Source of the DNA: Cololabis saira
Lineage: Eukaryota; Chordata; Actinopteri; Beloniformes; Belonidae
Assembly (NCBI RefSeq): GCF_033807715.1
Contig: NC_084601.1
Span: forward strand, 17,228,690-17,292,689
DNA: 64,000 nt
Direction: 5' to 3'
Part shown: in pieces, positions 32,591-45,498 of the stretch
Numbering within the stretch: position 1 is the stretch's first letter
How the letters are laid out: each line of letters opens with the position of its first letter
Made by a program: the position numbers and the translations under genes
Notes under the pieces: model-generated
What the model saw: only the letters and a program-made list of their open reading frames with translations
The model's database searches: none
Told to the model about the DNA's origin: nothing

Positions 32591-34861
32591 TAATGAATTC
32601 ATATGCTTTGCTCATCAGCCGCTTTCAGTTGTAGAAGACATCGGGTTTTAAACACGTTTGCAGCTTGGATCCGCGCTGCCAGTGCGCGCTGCCGGTGTTC
32701 AAACTTGACTGTTTCAAAGGTCCTGCATTTATTCAAATTCAGGGTGATCATCTTTAATGAGCAAAAATGCTGTATGAAAATGGAGCAAACTGCAAATCCT
32801 TGACTGTTAAAATGTTCACTTGCATTAAACAGTTTTGTCCCTGAGTTAATACATGTACAGTGTGTTCATCTTACTCTGTGGAGTCACTAGTGCTGTAGCT
32901 ACATTAGCCAGCTAAACCACGTGAAGGTTAGTGTGATACTGAAACGTTTATCCACCGTGAAACTGCTGGGACATTGCAAAACATGCTTGACAAAACATCA
33001 AAGTCTCTGCTATTTGACTGGCTAAAGATGGAGAGGGGAGCTGGTTCAACAGTCCACCTTGGATCCTTGTGCATGTGATTCATGTTCATGAGGTGGGGCA
33101 ACCAGAGGGCCTGCTGTTCAACTGGCTTGGCCAGACAAATAAGTTATAATTAGAAAATTATATTTCCTAACAACTCAGCTAAGTGTTGCTTTCCAGGTGT
33201 CGGATACCTCACCTGTTTGAGCGGGCATGCTGTATATAGAGACTATTGCGCGTATTTTCTAGACCCGTTTCATCCTGTGCAGGGTCAGGGGCGTCTGCTG
33301 GCGCCTATCACTGCTTATTACAGGCGAAAGGCAGGAGTACACTAGACGGGTCTCTATTGAAACTATTTTTGAAACACTTTTCTATCCTGGTTCGGCTGCT
33401 GCTCTTCCTGCAGGATTTCTGGTGTGTGGGATCCCTGGGATGGGGGACAGGTGTTGTACTGCTGATAGGATACAACAAGAGTATTGTGTTTTTTATGATG
33501 TGGCAGCAGGAGCATGTTCTCTAGCATGTAGATGGATTTCAAACAATACAGTGATAAAATACTTTTTAGACAGACAGACAGAAGTGAGGCAGGAGTGCTT
33601 GCAGCGCTTATCACCAGTAGATGACGAAGCCCTGGACATGTGACAGAAGCACCTCTGCACCCCGGATGTTCAACTGTGGATTATCATTCATGCTGTTTGC
33701 TTGGAGTTCACCTGGGACGCCTAGCAAGGCTGCACATGTCATCTTCATCACAGTTGTTGCCAGGCAACAAATACCAGGCTCCAGTGGATTCCTGACCATG
33801 TCTGGAGATTTAAACCTTGCCTAATATCCAAGTTTCTTGCAGGTTTATTTTAATTTCAACCCAATTTGTTTATTATATACTTTCTTTTATACATTCATAA
33901 GCAATTTACATAGCAGTAATATAATTAACCTTTGAGCATTAATAAAAGTACTAATAAATCCAATTCAATTTAAAATAGATTTATGTTATTTAGAGAATTG
34001 TGCCCATCACTAAGGAATGGGGTTATTACACATACTGGGTACTTTATAAGGGAATCTGGTATACCTAATTAAAGTGGTGAGCGCTAAAGAGTTAATGAGT
34101 CGACATCTTACAAAATGCATTATTTTTTAGAAATACATAGCATGAGCCATACATCTATCCATCCCCCTTTGCCAATGTTATACTGTTCAAGTTTAGACAG
34201 AGGAAGAGCTTACCAGATATCTGTACTGTACTGGAGGTCATGACGTCCTGACATTAACAAGAGTACTGACATCCATCTGGAAGGGCTACTGGCTTACCAT
34301 CATGGTCAGGATGGTGGCTTCTGTATCAGTGGGAAATCAGGCCCTGGATAGTAGCTGGAGCAATTTACCAACATAGCAGAGACATATGGCCCATAAACAC
34401 ATAACAACTCACATGTGCACACACATACTCCAACACACAAGTCATTACCCAGCATGACACAGACGTGAGAGTGATGAGAACACATCCAGATGGCAAGGAA
34501 AATGACATTTAAGCAGGGGAACCATTCAGGTAAGCCATGTGTGCGTATACGCTTGTGGGTTCATCCTGGTGTCCACATCTCTCTCACTGACAAGATGAGC
34601 ATGTGACAGAAGCAAGGGAGCATTGAACTGAGTCTTAATCTCCAGGGGACATGTTTGATGATCAAGATGATCTCTGGGAAAGCATCTGAAGCCTCTTTTA
34701 AACAGCCCTCTCCTCCTCCCCTGAGTCTTCTCCTCCACCATTCTCTAACCTGGCCTCATAAATTTGCTGACCCTGTCCCTGTGGATGCATAATGCAGACG
34801 GAAGTCAAAGTGGAAATGTTATCATAGGCTTTTAGTCTGGTGGGACAGGGAAATAGCTATG
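32591..34861. other. Non-coding interval
   Basis: No gene recognised. The first few hundred bases may still belong to the hAT remnant. Near 33290-33350 the text GCGTCTGCTGGCGCCTATCA ... TTACAGGCGAAAGGCAGGAG resembles a fragment of a very common fish repeat. Confidence 0.45.
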
Positions 34862-35115
<254 letters not shown>

Positions 35116-38100
35116 GATTTATCATCCATATAGTCATTTTGGCTTTTCTTTCTTGTATGACTCCACTGACCTTATCTGCACTTTGATGTCCACAATGAAG
35201 ACCTAAGGCCTCAGGTATCGCTGGTAGGCACCAAGAGAGCAGCTGTTCAGAGAATGTTTACCAAAGAGTTCTTTCTTTGCTTCATTTCATCATCCTCACA
35301 CTTCATTGCATCTCTGTCCTTCAAAACCATTCTCTACTTTCTAATTTGGCTCCTACCATACCACCCTGAACAGGTGGTCTCCCAAAGGACCTCTTTTGCA
35401 CCCTTCACTTATTCTTCATGGTTCCCTTTCCTCCAGCTGTCTCATCCCTGACTGAAACTGTATTGCGGGTGGCCACCAAAAACATCTGTCCCAAGAGCCG
35501 GCAGCAGCTCACAGAGAGGTCCAAGCTTGGTGAAAGATGGTGAACAGTAGCCACGGGTGGGCTGCAGTGTATGATAATGTGTAAAAATGAAACAAACTTT
35601 TCTCGTCTTGTTTGAAAGTAAGTATGCTACAAAGTTTTCGAAAAAAACTATGTTGTATCTCTTAGAAACACAAATATAAAGACAAACATTATACAGTAAA
35701 TGTTAGATGTTCAAGCACATTATCTGCATTGTGTTGTTCATACAGTACCATCTCCTTATATACTGTATACTGTGCCTAATAATAATTCAGATATGATATA
35801 CTTTACTCGACATTATAACATTTATATTTTCTTTCAATTTAGGATTATCTGATCACCCCGGAGAGCAGGTTGAGAACAAGATGACTAGAGTGATCACTTA
35901 GTTCTGGGTCAGCATAGTTAAGTTAATGATAGCCCAACTAGAAAAATACCCAAATAAGTATGACTTCTTTAGAACGGTTGTCTGGAAAAAGTCTCTTCGT
36001 CTTCTCTCTATCATGAACACGACACCAACATGTTTGCAGGGTTGCATGTGAACAAACATCAAGACTTCCGGAACAATGTTTTTTGGACATATGAGACCAA
36101 AGGTAACAGCAACACAAACATGTCCAGTGGTGGAGGATTAGGGATAAGGAAATTGGGCACCTATAAGTCATTGAGTCAGTGGTTAACTCCTCTTCATTTC
36201 GAAGTATCATAGTCATAGGTTAAGGCTATTAAGCAGTTGACATCTGTCAAAAATCTAAAGATTAGCTGAAATTGGGTCATGCAAGGGGACCATGAATCCA
36301 GCAAATATACAACAGAACATGAAACAGAAACAGAAAATAATCAAAATCTTGCAATGGCCTGATCAAGGCAAAGATATCAACATGTTGGAAATTCAATGGT
36401 AGGACCTTAAGAGAGTTCTGATTAAACAAATGCCTGCAATCCTGAATAAATCAAGCATTGCTGTAGAGGGGATTTGACCCGCTGTTCTTCATAATGATAT
36501 ATTAGCCTGGTAATATAGAGAAATAAGTTACCTCAAGCTCTTGCTGCTAAAGGTGGTTCAATCAAGCAACTGAATCAAGGGGCTGTACTTTGTCATTTGC
36601 ACCGTGCTTGGGTTAGTTCAGTAATAACATGACACATTATAATGTGCTGTGTGTTATCGCTCATCTAGGTATATAGTTACTGCATTTTAGAATTTTTGTA
36701 GAGAGCACAAGTTTTTCTTAATATTTACTCATATGTCTTTAAAATAAAACGTTACTTTCTTTTTCACATCTCTGTATGATCACCATAGTTGTTTATACAA
36801 CAAGCCTTTCTATATATTATTACAAATATTACAATACAAGGTTTAAAAAATAACATAAAAGGGAAAATGTTATACCGATTAGTTCAAAAATTATCCTCCA
36901 TATGTCTTGTGCCAAATGCTTGCAAGAAGAAAATCCCATTAGGGTATCATTAACAGTTATTTTATGATTGATACCTTACAATAAAACCCCTGAGCAGCAC
37001 AACAGCAAGAAGAGAGTTGGTTTTAAGGCAATATCTTGGAGTTTCATCACCCTGCGCATAAATGAAATCCATCAAATCCAAATCTAGAGTCGATATCTGT
37101 CAACACTGGGCCCTGACTCCAGCAGTTTGTTCCATTACCATTTCAGCGGGTTTATCTAGAATATGCCTTTTCCAGCTCATTATGCCCACTTTAGCCTCCC
37201 ATAAGGTCATTAATCCCAATCACTGTGTTCATTTTCACACATGCCAAACCATTATTCCACACTTGGCAAATCTTTTTACCCCTGTGTAATGCTCTCTTGC
37301 CACATGTGTGCGCACATAGACACAGTTTCCCTCTACTTAGTCATTCTGTTTTTGTCACACTGTCTGTGATTGCATAAAAACATAAAATACTGTGAAAGGG
37401 ATCAGGAGATGATAACGATCAGAGAAAAACATTCCAAATATAGGCTTATGGATTTGAAATGTATCTGTGATGACACATTTCAGCACTTTTTGATACTGTG
37501 AGTTAGATTTACGAACCATCTTGCTGGCGTTTAAATGATTTGCCCTCATCTAGAATATTCGTCATACTGGAGAGCTTTTCAAGTAACTGTGCTTCATGCA
37601 TTAGAAACCACTTCTATTGAAAAAGTTAATTTATTCATTTATTTATATCTACTGCACCTTCAAAGTCCCCCCCCGGATTCAACATTGAGAACATAAAGCA
37701 AACAAACAAAAAAAGACTATAAATAAAGATAGCACTTGCTTACCACCTATTGTTTCTTCAATTTTACCAATCACTTATTGTTTAACGGTCTGTCAGATAT
37801 GATGTTCTTGGTAATCTATGTCTGAAAGAAGATTGGGTTCATTTGAGTTAATTAGGATTTCCTTGCAACCACCTTTTTAGTCCAATTTTTACATTTAAGT
37901 ATCCAAGTGAGCAATTTATTCATTAGAATAATTCAAAGGCCAAGATGGAACCGATAAAATGGTTTGACTTACCCATTGGTAAAAATAATCACTTGTCAAA
38001 GGGGTCTAATAAAAATCCCATACGAACCAATTTGTAATCAATTCCAAAGCGGGAGGAGCTAGATGCTATGACTTATAGAGGAGTTTCCAGGGACCACTAC

Positions 38101-38500
38101 AAGATTGCTGCACAATTACCAACAACACTTTGGAGCAACTTTGTTTTTACAGCATAATCAACAGCAGTGTTTCATCTCTACTACATGACATTTTGGATCT
38201 CTTTTGTTTATACCAGTCTGGTTGTTACTCTTCCTAGGTCCCATGCGTTACTTCTCTGATTGGTTGTGTGCTGATCTATTTGTGTGCATTCCTCTGGGTT
38301 CATTGGTGTCTGTTGGGCCACAGTCCTGTGTTGAACATGGAATTTCAATTCTGAGGCCTAGTTCTGAGGGCCAACCGTGAGACCAGCCTTGATTTCTTAC
38401 AGCTGACCGCATGGTTTGAAACAAAGGAACCTCCATAATGACTCAAAGCCCAAGCAGGCTTCGCATTTATGGCCCTTCAGTGATAAGGAATAGCCCTCTC
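35116..38500. other. Non-coding interval, nothing recognised
   Basis: AT-rich sequence without a supported exon, RNA gene or bounded repeat. Confidence 0.5.
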
Positions 38501-39490
38501 ATTGGGCATAGACCCCAAAACACAGGAGGGGCCGCAGTCGATTTATGCCAGGCTGGGCCCAGCTATAAAGAGCAGGCTCCCCCTTTCTCTCTCTCTTTCT
38601 TCCAAACTCCTTTTTCCTCCTCTCTTGCTCCCAAGATGTCTTCTACCTCTGACCTCTCCACGGTCCTATGGAGTTCTCTGTGAGCTATGAAGAAGGCCAC
38701 AGCTCCTATTTTAGCATGAACAGCTACAAGCTATGGGCCGGCCTTCTCCATTATCGTGCCTGAAGAAGCATCTGGTTTCCTTGAAATGGCAACCATAGTC
38801 TGCAGCGCTGCACCAAGTGATCCGCAAACGTTCCGAGGCCCTGATGAGCCGAACAAGGGACCCTTGCATGCCTCGACGTGAACGCCTTCGGACCGATCTG
38901 GAGATGAAGGAGGACCAGCTGTTGTGTCCATGCTGCATCCCCTCATCCACACGGAGACGAGGAGAACAGGAGAGAGAGAGAGAGACGCTCTTCACCACGG
39001 TCACCTGCTGAGCGTAACCATCCAGCTGTTCACCAAGGAACGCTGACCAGCCAGAACAAACCACCTTTTTCTTCAACTACAAAGATCCACGTAAGAGGCT
39101 TTTTTGTGTCTGGGCAGATAGTAGTAATAGTTAACACATTTAACTAACTTAGTTTTGCGTTGTGAGCCGGACTGCTGATCCCGTCAGGTGGAGAAACTAT
39201 TGTATTCTGTGGTTTGATTCACTAATGCTTTACATTGGAATAGATGGACTCATTCATTTTGGATCATGGAATTCTTTAATGGTTCTTGTCAAGGTATCAC
39301 GTTGACAAGTGTTAAAGTAACGTGTGAAAACGAGACTTACCTGGTAACCAATCAGGGGACATGTTGAACGTGTATGCGGAAGTAACCAGGCACATGTGAG
39401 AGCAGTCGGATAAGCCACGCTCGGTTAAGCTCCTGATGTTAACTGAATAAATAAAACAGTTGTTGAGTACAAATAACAGAAGCGGACATC
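38501..39490 (+). promoter_or_regulatory. LTR- or promoter-like block
   Basis: It contains TATAAA at about 38563, a long CT-rich initiator-like tract at 38581-38630, GC-richer sequence to about 39090, and a consensus splice donor (CACGTAAGAG, about 39089-39098). AATAAATAAAA follows at about 39444-39455. This order (TATA, CT tract, leader, poly(A) signal) fits a solo LTR or an untranslated first exon. No TG..CA borders with a target duplication, primer-binding site or coding region were found, so the identity is open. Confidence 0.25.
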
Positions 39491-40193
39491 AGTTATTTGA
39501 CAGTTTTATTTTGTGTTTCCTTTTTATTTGATCTTCAATTCTTGAATGCATCTACCTCTGCTTAGTTGAAACTACATAATGCACCAGGTGGCAGAGTCAA
39601 ATCCACATCTGAACCCAAACAGCAGACGCACGGCAACAGACAACTGTACATCCTGTACAGTGTCACCACCTGAGAAAATTTACCATCTGCATAAGCAGCC
39701 AGCAATTTCTCAATTTCAATTAATATGTATTGTCTGTAACCATACTGTCAACATCACTCCTAGTCAGAACACACTAAACTTTGGTTTAAAGCTTTGGTTC
39801 ACACTCAACACTTATAGCATAACTATGTGTCAGAGTATAGGGAGTCTTGTGCCGTGAGCCTTTAACATTTCAGATATACCATCTTTCTGCTACATACAAG
39901 CCTTTCTGAAAGGAGCATGTTTGGCCTTGGATCCACAATCTTCTTTTGCTCTTGGCAAAAAACTGTGGTACCTTAAAAACAACAATTGTATGTATTTTTG
40001 TGTGTATGTTCATAGTTTTAACTGCCTTGTCACTGTTTTGGAGCTTAGATCTGTCAACCACAGATGACCTCAACATTATGTCCTCATGATACAGGACATG
40101 CACCTTTTGTGATGACATTAAAAGCCATCCATATTACCTTGGCCAATGATTTTGTTTGTCTTTTTCCTTCAAACAGCTCACATCTACTTCTGT
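39491..40193. other. Non-coding interval
   Basis: Nothing recognised between the LTR-like block and the left end of the next element. Confidence 0.5.
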
Positions 40194-40780
40194 CAGTACG
40201 TGCACATGCAGCGATTCAACCTGGTTGGAGATCATTTGCACACATCGTACTGACTTTTAAACTGCATGTGAACACCTTAAGTCAGTCCAGTCAATCTGAT
40301 CAGACCGGATTCATCAACCTACTTGCAGCACCTAGATAAGCCAGTCCCAAGCCAGTCGCAACCGCCTTGTTAATGCCATGTGAACGGGGACATGGATATT
40401 ACAGTCTGCGCATGCTCGAGATTTCCCCCCGGGTGGGGTTTTCCCCCGGGGGAGGAGATTCACCCGGAAGTGAAAGGAGGCGACACGGCGCTGCTCAGTA
40501 GTAGCCAGCCCCCGGGTCTGGCAGTCAGAAGGCGCGCCGATTTTTTCCAGTGGCCAACCGCGGTACTGCAACCAAAAATCCCATGCGGCCCAAAAAGCTT
40601 TTTTCCCATAGACCGCAATAGTAAAAGAGAAGCCTCTAAAACTGTTCACAGGACACCTCCAGCTGTAATCCCCGGCAATTACTAATCTTTGTATTCTATA
40701 TTTTTAAGTCATGGACTTTATATCCGTCAAAAATGTTTTATATCGGCCAGAAAAGTAAAAGAAAAGTCTCTTTCTGGGCG

Positions 40781-40800
40781 TGACGTCACGGCTGACGTCA
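40781..40800 (+). promoter_or_regulatory. Two CRE/ATF palindromes
   Basis: TGACGTCA occurs at 40781-40788 and again at 40793-40800, 12 bp apart start to start, about one helical turn. These are perfect consensus cAMP-response elements. They sit inside the TIR element, so a host function is unproven. Confidence 0.5.
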
Positions 40801-40825
40801 CAGCCGTGTCCGTGCATTCCACGGA

Positions 40826-40948
40826 TGTTTTATATTAATATATATTATATAATTATATTATATTAAAACATTAATAATATATGTAATGCTATACATGTAA
40901 TAATATACATTAATTAATATATTATATTAATACATATTATATTAATAT
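40826..40948. repeat. AT-rich low-complexity block
   Basis: Almost pure A/T (TATTATATTAATATA-type) stretch within GC-richer flanks of the element, possibly a decayed (TA)n/(TTAATA)n array. Confidence 0.7.
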
Positions 40949-41706
40949 TCGCGTCATTGCCCCGGGGCATGATGGGAGGCCCCAGAGCATCATGGGAGGT
41001 GACTCAACTGCGCATGCTCTATGGGCCGCTGTATGCGGAAGTAAACCCGGAAGTCAGAGATTTTTTCGGCGGATGCGCTGGCTGAGCAGAATGCATTGAA
41101 ATGAATGGGCGGCCATTTTTGACGTCCGATCCAGTTATTATTATAGATCCATGGTAGTAGCACGTCGTAGTAGCAGCAATGTCGTCAAAATTTCCTATTC
41201 TGACATTTCATATATAAATACTGTATTTTCGCGACCATACGGGCGCCGTGTGGAAAGGCCTCAGTCTTGTGTCATTTCTGTATTTGAAACACACACGGCG
41301 CACCGACCGAAAAGGCACACACACAAGAACACACACACGCACACAAGCGTGCTATTTAAAAATACAGCGGGAGCAAAACTTTGTTTGATGTAGGCTACTT
41401 TATTTCAGTTTTTACATTAATCAAACCCATCGAAGTCCTAATCCTCTGTTTCTGCATTAAAGAGCTCCGCTAAATCAGCTGTGCCAGTCCGAACTCCTCG
41501 CTGTCAGTCTCGTTCCGTGCCCTGCGGCGCCACGGAAATGCACGCTTTTGCAAAAGCTCGCAAAATAATCCCAGCAAACACGTTAGCCCACGGATCAACA
41601 ATCCATCTGCAAACTGTGACATAACTGGCCCGGCGTTGCTTCCACTCCTGGAGAAACTCTTCTCCTCTTAAGTCATCCGTCGCTCACACGCCGCCTGCAG
41701 CCTTTA

Positions 41707-41840
41707 AGGCTGATTTATGGTTCTGCGTTAACCAACGCAGACCTTATGGCGTAGGGTACGCGGCGCACTCACCGAACGGTGCGCGTCGCCGCGTACCCTA
41801 CGCCGTAGGGTAGATTTTACGCGGAACCATAAATCTGCCT
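41707..41840. mobile_element. Palindromic PIF/Harbinger-like MITE, 134 bp
   Basis: The 134-bp unit is nearly a perfect hairpin. AGGCTGATTTATGGTTC at the left end pairs with GAACCATAAATCTGCCT at the right. The interior GCGTAGGGTACGCGGCG also pairs with CGCCGCGTACCCTACGC. It is flanked by TTA (41704-41706 and 41841-41843), the 3-bp TWA duplication typical of PIF/Harbinger. It is nested within the 40194-43050 element and is therefore younger than it. Confidence 0.75.
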
Positions 41841-41914
41841 TTATTCACCTGCCCGAGACTCTCCTTTCATTCTCCCCACCAACCGCCCGTGCGCTCCCTT
41901 TGCAGCTCCCTGTC

Positions 41915-42510
41915 CATCTCCCTCCAGCAGCTGAACTTTATTGAGGTTTTTGTAGTGAAATGAGGAGGAATCATAGAGATAACTTCTCATTTCAACTAAC
42001 TGGATCAGCCGTTCCTCATCATGACTGTTTCCTACAGCGCTTTTAACGCAGGCGGCAGGAAGAGAATATAAGCAGGTCTAACGTCCGACCAAAGTGGGGA
42101 AAAAAACGAACAAAATAACGGCGTGAGGTGACGCAATGAAACAGCGAACAGCTGGAGTGAGCGGTGTGTTCGTGGTGTTAATGCAGAAAACATGTCAGCA
42201 TCTCAGATCATTACTGGGATGTGGGGAAAGCAGAGGACACGAGAAATGATCAAATAGACCCAGATCTTGTTGGATCCGGCACAAATTAAGCCCAAATAAG
42301 ATTAAGATAAGATTCTTGTTAGGCTATATCTTATTATTTTATCAGAACCTTCCAGCCTGGCATCTCCCTCCAGCCAGCTGCCACTTTATTGGGGTTCTTG
42401 TGTTGAAATGACTGTTTCCTTCAGCGCTTTCAACTTTTTTTTCCAACTTTCAACCGGCTTTCAACGCGACCGACGGGAAGAAAATAGAAGCAGGGCGTGC
42501 GACAAAAGTC
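41915..42510 (+). repeat. Diverged tandem duplication
   Basis: About 41910-42090 and 42358-42510 share ordered blocks: CATCTCCCTCCAGC, then CTTTATTG(A/G)GGTT(T/C)TTGT, GAAATGA, ACTGTTTCCT, CAGCGCTTT, and GAAGA(G/A)AATA(T/G)AAGCAGG. The second copy has an insertion. It is an old internal duplication of the host element with no coding signal. Confidence 0.5.
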
Positions 42511-43050
42511 CAGCTCAAAACGGCGCTGCGTCGCTCGCAACCAGTGTAGACAGTGCAAATAAAACATAAAGCAATGGAACTGTTTTTGACGCTGACGCTC
42601 GCTCGCGTCGCATGCAGTGTGGACACGGTGTAAGATTCGCATTTACAGTCAGAGCGATGCAGCGCGGTTTTTAAATATATTTTACTCTGGGGTGTTGTGA
42701 GATTTTATTCACTTTTGAAAGGTGTCATGACTGAAAAAAGGTTGAGAAAGGCTGTTTTAGACATATTATTAATAGGAAAGCAGTGAGAAAGCACTTTTTC
42801 CTTTCCTTGTTGTTGTTAAGCGGAGGTCAACCGGAAGTGGCTCTTTGTTGAAATGGTTACCATGGTTACCTCGGGTACAGCGCCACCTAGCGTCACGGAG
42901 TCAGCCATGCTCTGGTTACAGTGGCTTATTTAATCTGATCCAGTCTGATCTCAGAACAGCATGTGTAATCAGACAAGTGATCCAATCTTCTGCATGTCAT
43001 TATCTGATCAGATCTGCAACCAGCTTGAATCGCTGCATGTGCACGTACTG

Positions 43051-44224
43051 TGTGTTTATTACAGCAACTACAGTAACTGTATAACACTGCCTCCTGATTA
43101 CAGTGCAGCCTTGCTCATTCAAACCAGTCAACTGAAATTATCCTCATGTCTATCAACAACTATCTTTCTCTAATGTATGCTTTAATTGCATGGGAGGCTC
43201 AAATAATATGCAATACGTTATATGGGAATGTCAACTAATTTCAGATATGTGACAATATATTTGTACGACATTAACATAGATTTTCTACATTTTTATATAC
43301 ACTGTGAAGGCCTATGATCGATGGCAAGGTGCTAAGCAGTGTAAGCAATGTGGATTATTCCTTACAATGTTTCAGCAATGTTAATGAGCAGAGATGTTGA
43401 AACTCTTGTCCATGGTTCCTAAAATATTTAATAGAAACTCCACGAACTGAGGTATAATTTATATGTTGCAGTAACATACAAGCCTGTAGCTTATGCCCCA
43501 CTTTTTTTTTCTCTCTCTATTTCACACACAAACACATTGATACTGTTACCTTTAATATTTACTCCAAGCCACAAAGCTGTAAGAAAATATCCCTGCAGTG
43601 GAAAGAGAAAAAAACCATAAGAGAAAAACTCATTTGAAAGTAACCGAGGAGGTTGAGGTCACACTCGGCCGCCAGCCAGAATGCGAAAACCATGTGACCT
43701 TGTCACAAAGTGTGTACCTATGGTATGTGAGAGAAAGAATGAGAGAATAAATGAAAACAGTGTAAATTGGATATAAACAGATGACAAAGATGTTTGAAGT
43801 GAATTAAAAAGGCTGATTGTGCAGAAATTGAAAGAATTCAATATGTTCCCTTGACTTCTCAAACTATGAAATGCTCTGCAGTTGTGTCCATGTAACACAC
43901 AGCTTTAAAAGACAAACTGTTGTCTTTCAGTGTATTCTGCAGTTTTAACATCTGTTGCTCTTTAACATCTACCAATTATTCTTCTACACACACATATTAT
44001 CTATTAAACATACTTGATGGGCAGTTAATTCCAAGTTTCTTAACTTTTACGCACTTCACCTGCTTTACCTTAAGAAGCTGTGAAACCAATACTGTTTTCT
44101 TCAGTGAAAATTATATCGCATGACAGCAGATGAAACCTCTTATGCAGCATAGGAAATCTCAGATCGTGATCTGTTTTTTTTGCAAGTATTCTCTCGTGTT
44201 AACATGTGCATCTTTCAAAGGACT
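43051..44224. other. Non-coding interval
   Basis: AT-rich, nothing recognised. Confidence 0.5.
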
Positions 44225-44230
44225 CAGTTG

Positions 44231-44715
44231 TATGGAGCTAGAACAGTCTCATAATTCACAAATGCACAGGACAAGTTTTACAAATGCACGGACCGATTTG
44301 CAAATACACACACCGTTTCACACGTGCACAGGACAAGTTTTACAAATGCACAGACCGATTTGCAAATACACACACAGTTTCACACGTGCACAGAACAATT
44401 CACACGTGCGTAGGACAAGATACACAAATGTATTTTTGATGCACACACAAATATAACCTGATTTACACATGTTTTTTTGTCTGTGAGCTGCGCTGGATTT
44501 GTGTGTGAGTTTTGAGACTCTCCTGACGTGACAAGATCCACACGTAGGTTTTTTTTAACACGGAAGGATCTGCAACCAATCAGATTAAAGGGGCGGATAC
44601 ACCTGCTGTTTGAGCTGCGTTAGCGCTGGTTTGTCGGGCTGATCAACCAGAGCCGTCAGGAGACTGCACTCCAAGTCCTGCCGATGCAGCAACTGATGAT
44701 GAAAAACAGCGGAGA
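44231..44715 (+). repeat. Left long TIR of outer element
   Basis: 485-bp arm whose inverse is 46911-47392. It contains the two 62-bp direct units and alternating CACACGTG / ACAAATGCAC motifs that may be transposase sites. Confidence 0.85.
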
Positions 44716-45025
44716 TTTTTATATTTTTGCTCCGTTTGGTTTCACGAAGTATTACTGTCCCGCTGATTCATCTCAGAACCAGACAGACAGCAGAGAGCTG
44801 CTGCGCTGCCTGGCCGGGACGAGCAGCGGCCAGGTGGAGCAGCACGCGCATGTCAGGAGATTAATTTACCCAAATATCTGGAGTAACGTCGGTATCAGTC
44901 GACTGATAACCGAAGAACCTCTGTATCAGCTCAGATGTTTGATGATCGGTGGACTAAACCCCGACCAGCATCATCACGGCTGCATCTTCCCATGCATGAC
45001 TCTATCTGCACCGGGAATGTGTTGA
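44684..45025 (+). CDS. Hypothetical ORF inside outer TIR element, 113 codons
   Basis: Open frame beginning MQQLMMKNSGDFYIFAPFGF and ending TLSAPGMC, starting inside the left TIR and running through the unique interior. I do not recognise a domain. It may be a remnant of the element's own gene, a captured host fragment, or chance. No splice sites or promoter are evident. Confidence 0.2.
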   Translation: MQQLMMKNSGDFYIFAPFGFTKYYCPADSSQNQTDSRELLRCLAGTSSGQVEQHAHVRRLIYPNIWSNVGISRLITEEPLYQLRCLMIGGLNPDQHHHGCIFPCMTLSAPGMC

Positions 45026-45498
45026 TCTGCCACCGCTGTTTTGACACACGTTTGTCTCTGTGTGGTGGCGATGTCACATCATAAATGTGAGGATAACAGC
45101 TGCTTGTTTCTGACCTCCGTGTCTGGTCCCTGGTCAGCTGGTCTGACCGGGACCAGCGCCACCCACGGCCAGAGCCAGAACGAGACTGCAGCAATATTCA
45201 CCCCCGTCAACAGGCTTGTTCTCCTGAAAGACACCTGTAGTTCAAATATATATATACAGTGCCCAGCATAAATGAGTACACCCCCTTTGAAAAGTAACAT
45301 TTTATACAATATCTCATTGAAAACAAACAATATTTCCAAGATGTGCACAGGTTACGTTTAATACAGCATCTGTTGAACTTTTGACTTAAAACAAAGGTTA
45401 ATAATATAACTCAGATGCCATATTTTCCTTTTTTAGTCAAATTAGTGTGGTGCAAAAATGAGTACACCCCACAACAAAAACTACTAAATTTAGTACAT

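Larger units (their letters stand above)
40194..43050. mobile_element. Non-autonomous TIR element (unclassified), 2.86 kb
   Basis: Left end CAGTACGTGCACATGCAG (from 40194) is repeated inverted at the right end (to 43050). Similarity extends about 40 bp inwards, with two mismatches in the part compared (CAGCGATTCAA C/G CTGGTTG G/C AGATC). The motif GATCAGA recurs in both subterminal regions. TGT flanks both ends (40191-40193, 43051-43053), a possible 3-bp target duplication. No transposase was seen inside. It carries a nested MITE, a diverged internal duplication, an AT block and paired CRE motifs. The superfamily is not assignable from these data. Confidence 0.55.

Noticed and set aside
33422..33799. 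Opposed ORFs around 33.4-33.8 kb, considered as a second transposase
   Set aside because: A CCLATTVMK stretch loosely resembles a Harbinger C-terminal helix, but no other conserved block is present.
44259..44456. Repeated ACAAATGCACAG / CACACGTG units, considered as a CRISPR-like array
   Set aside because: Eukaryotic context, irregular units with no spacers, and part of a transposon TIR mirrored at 47220-47390.
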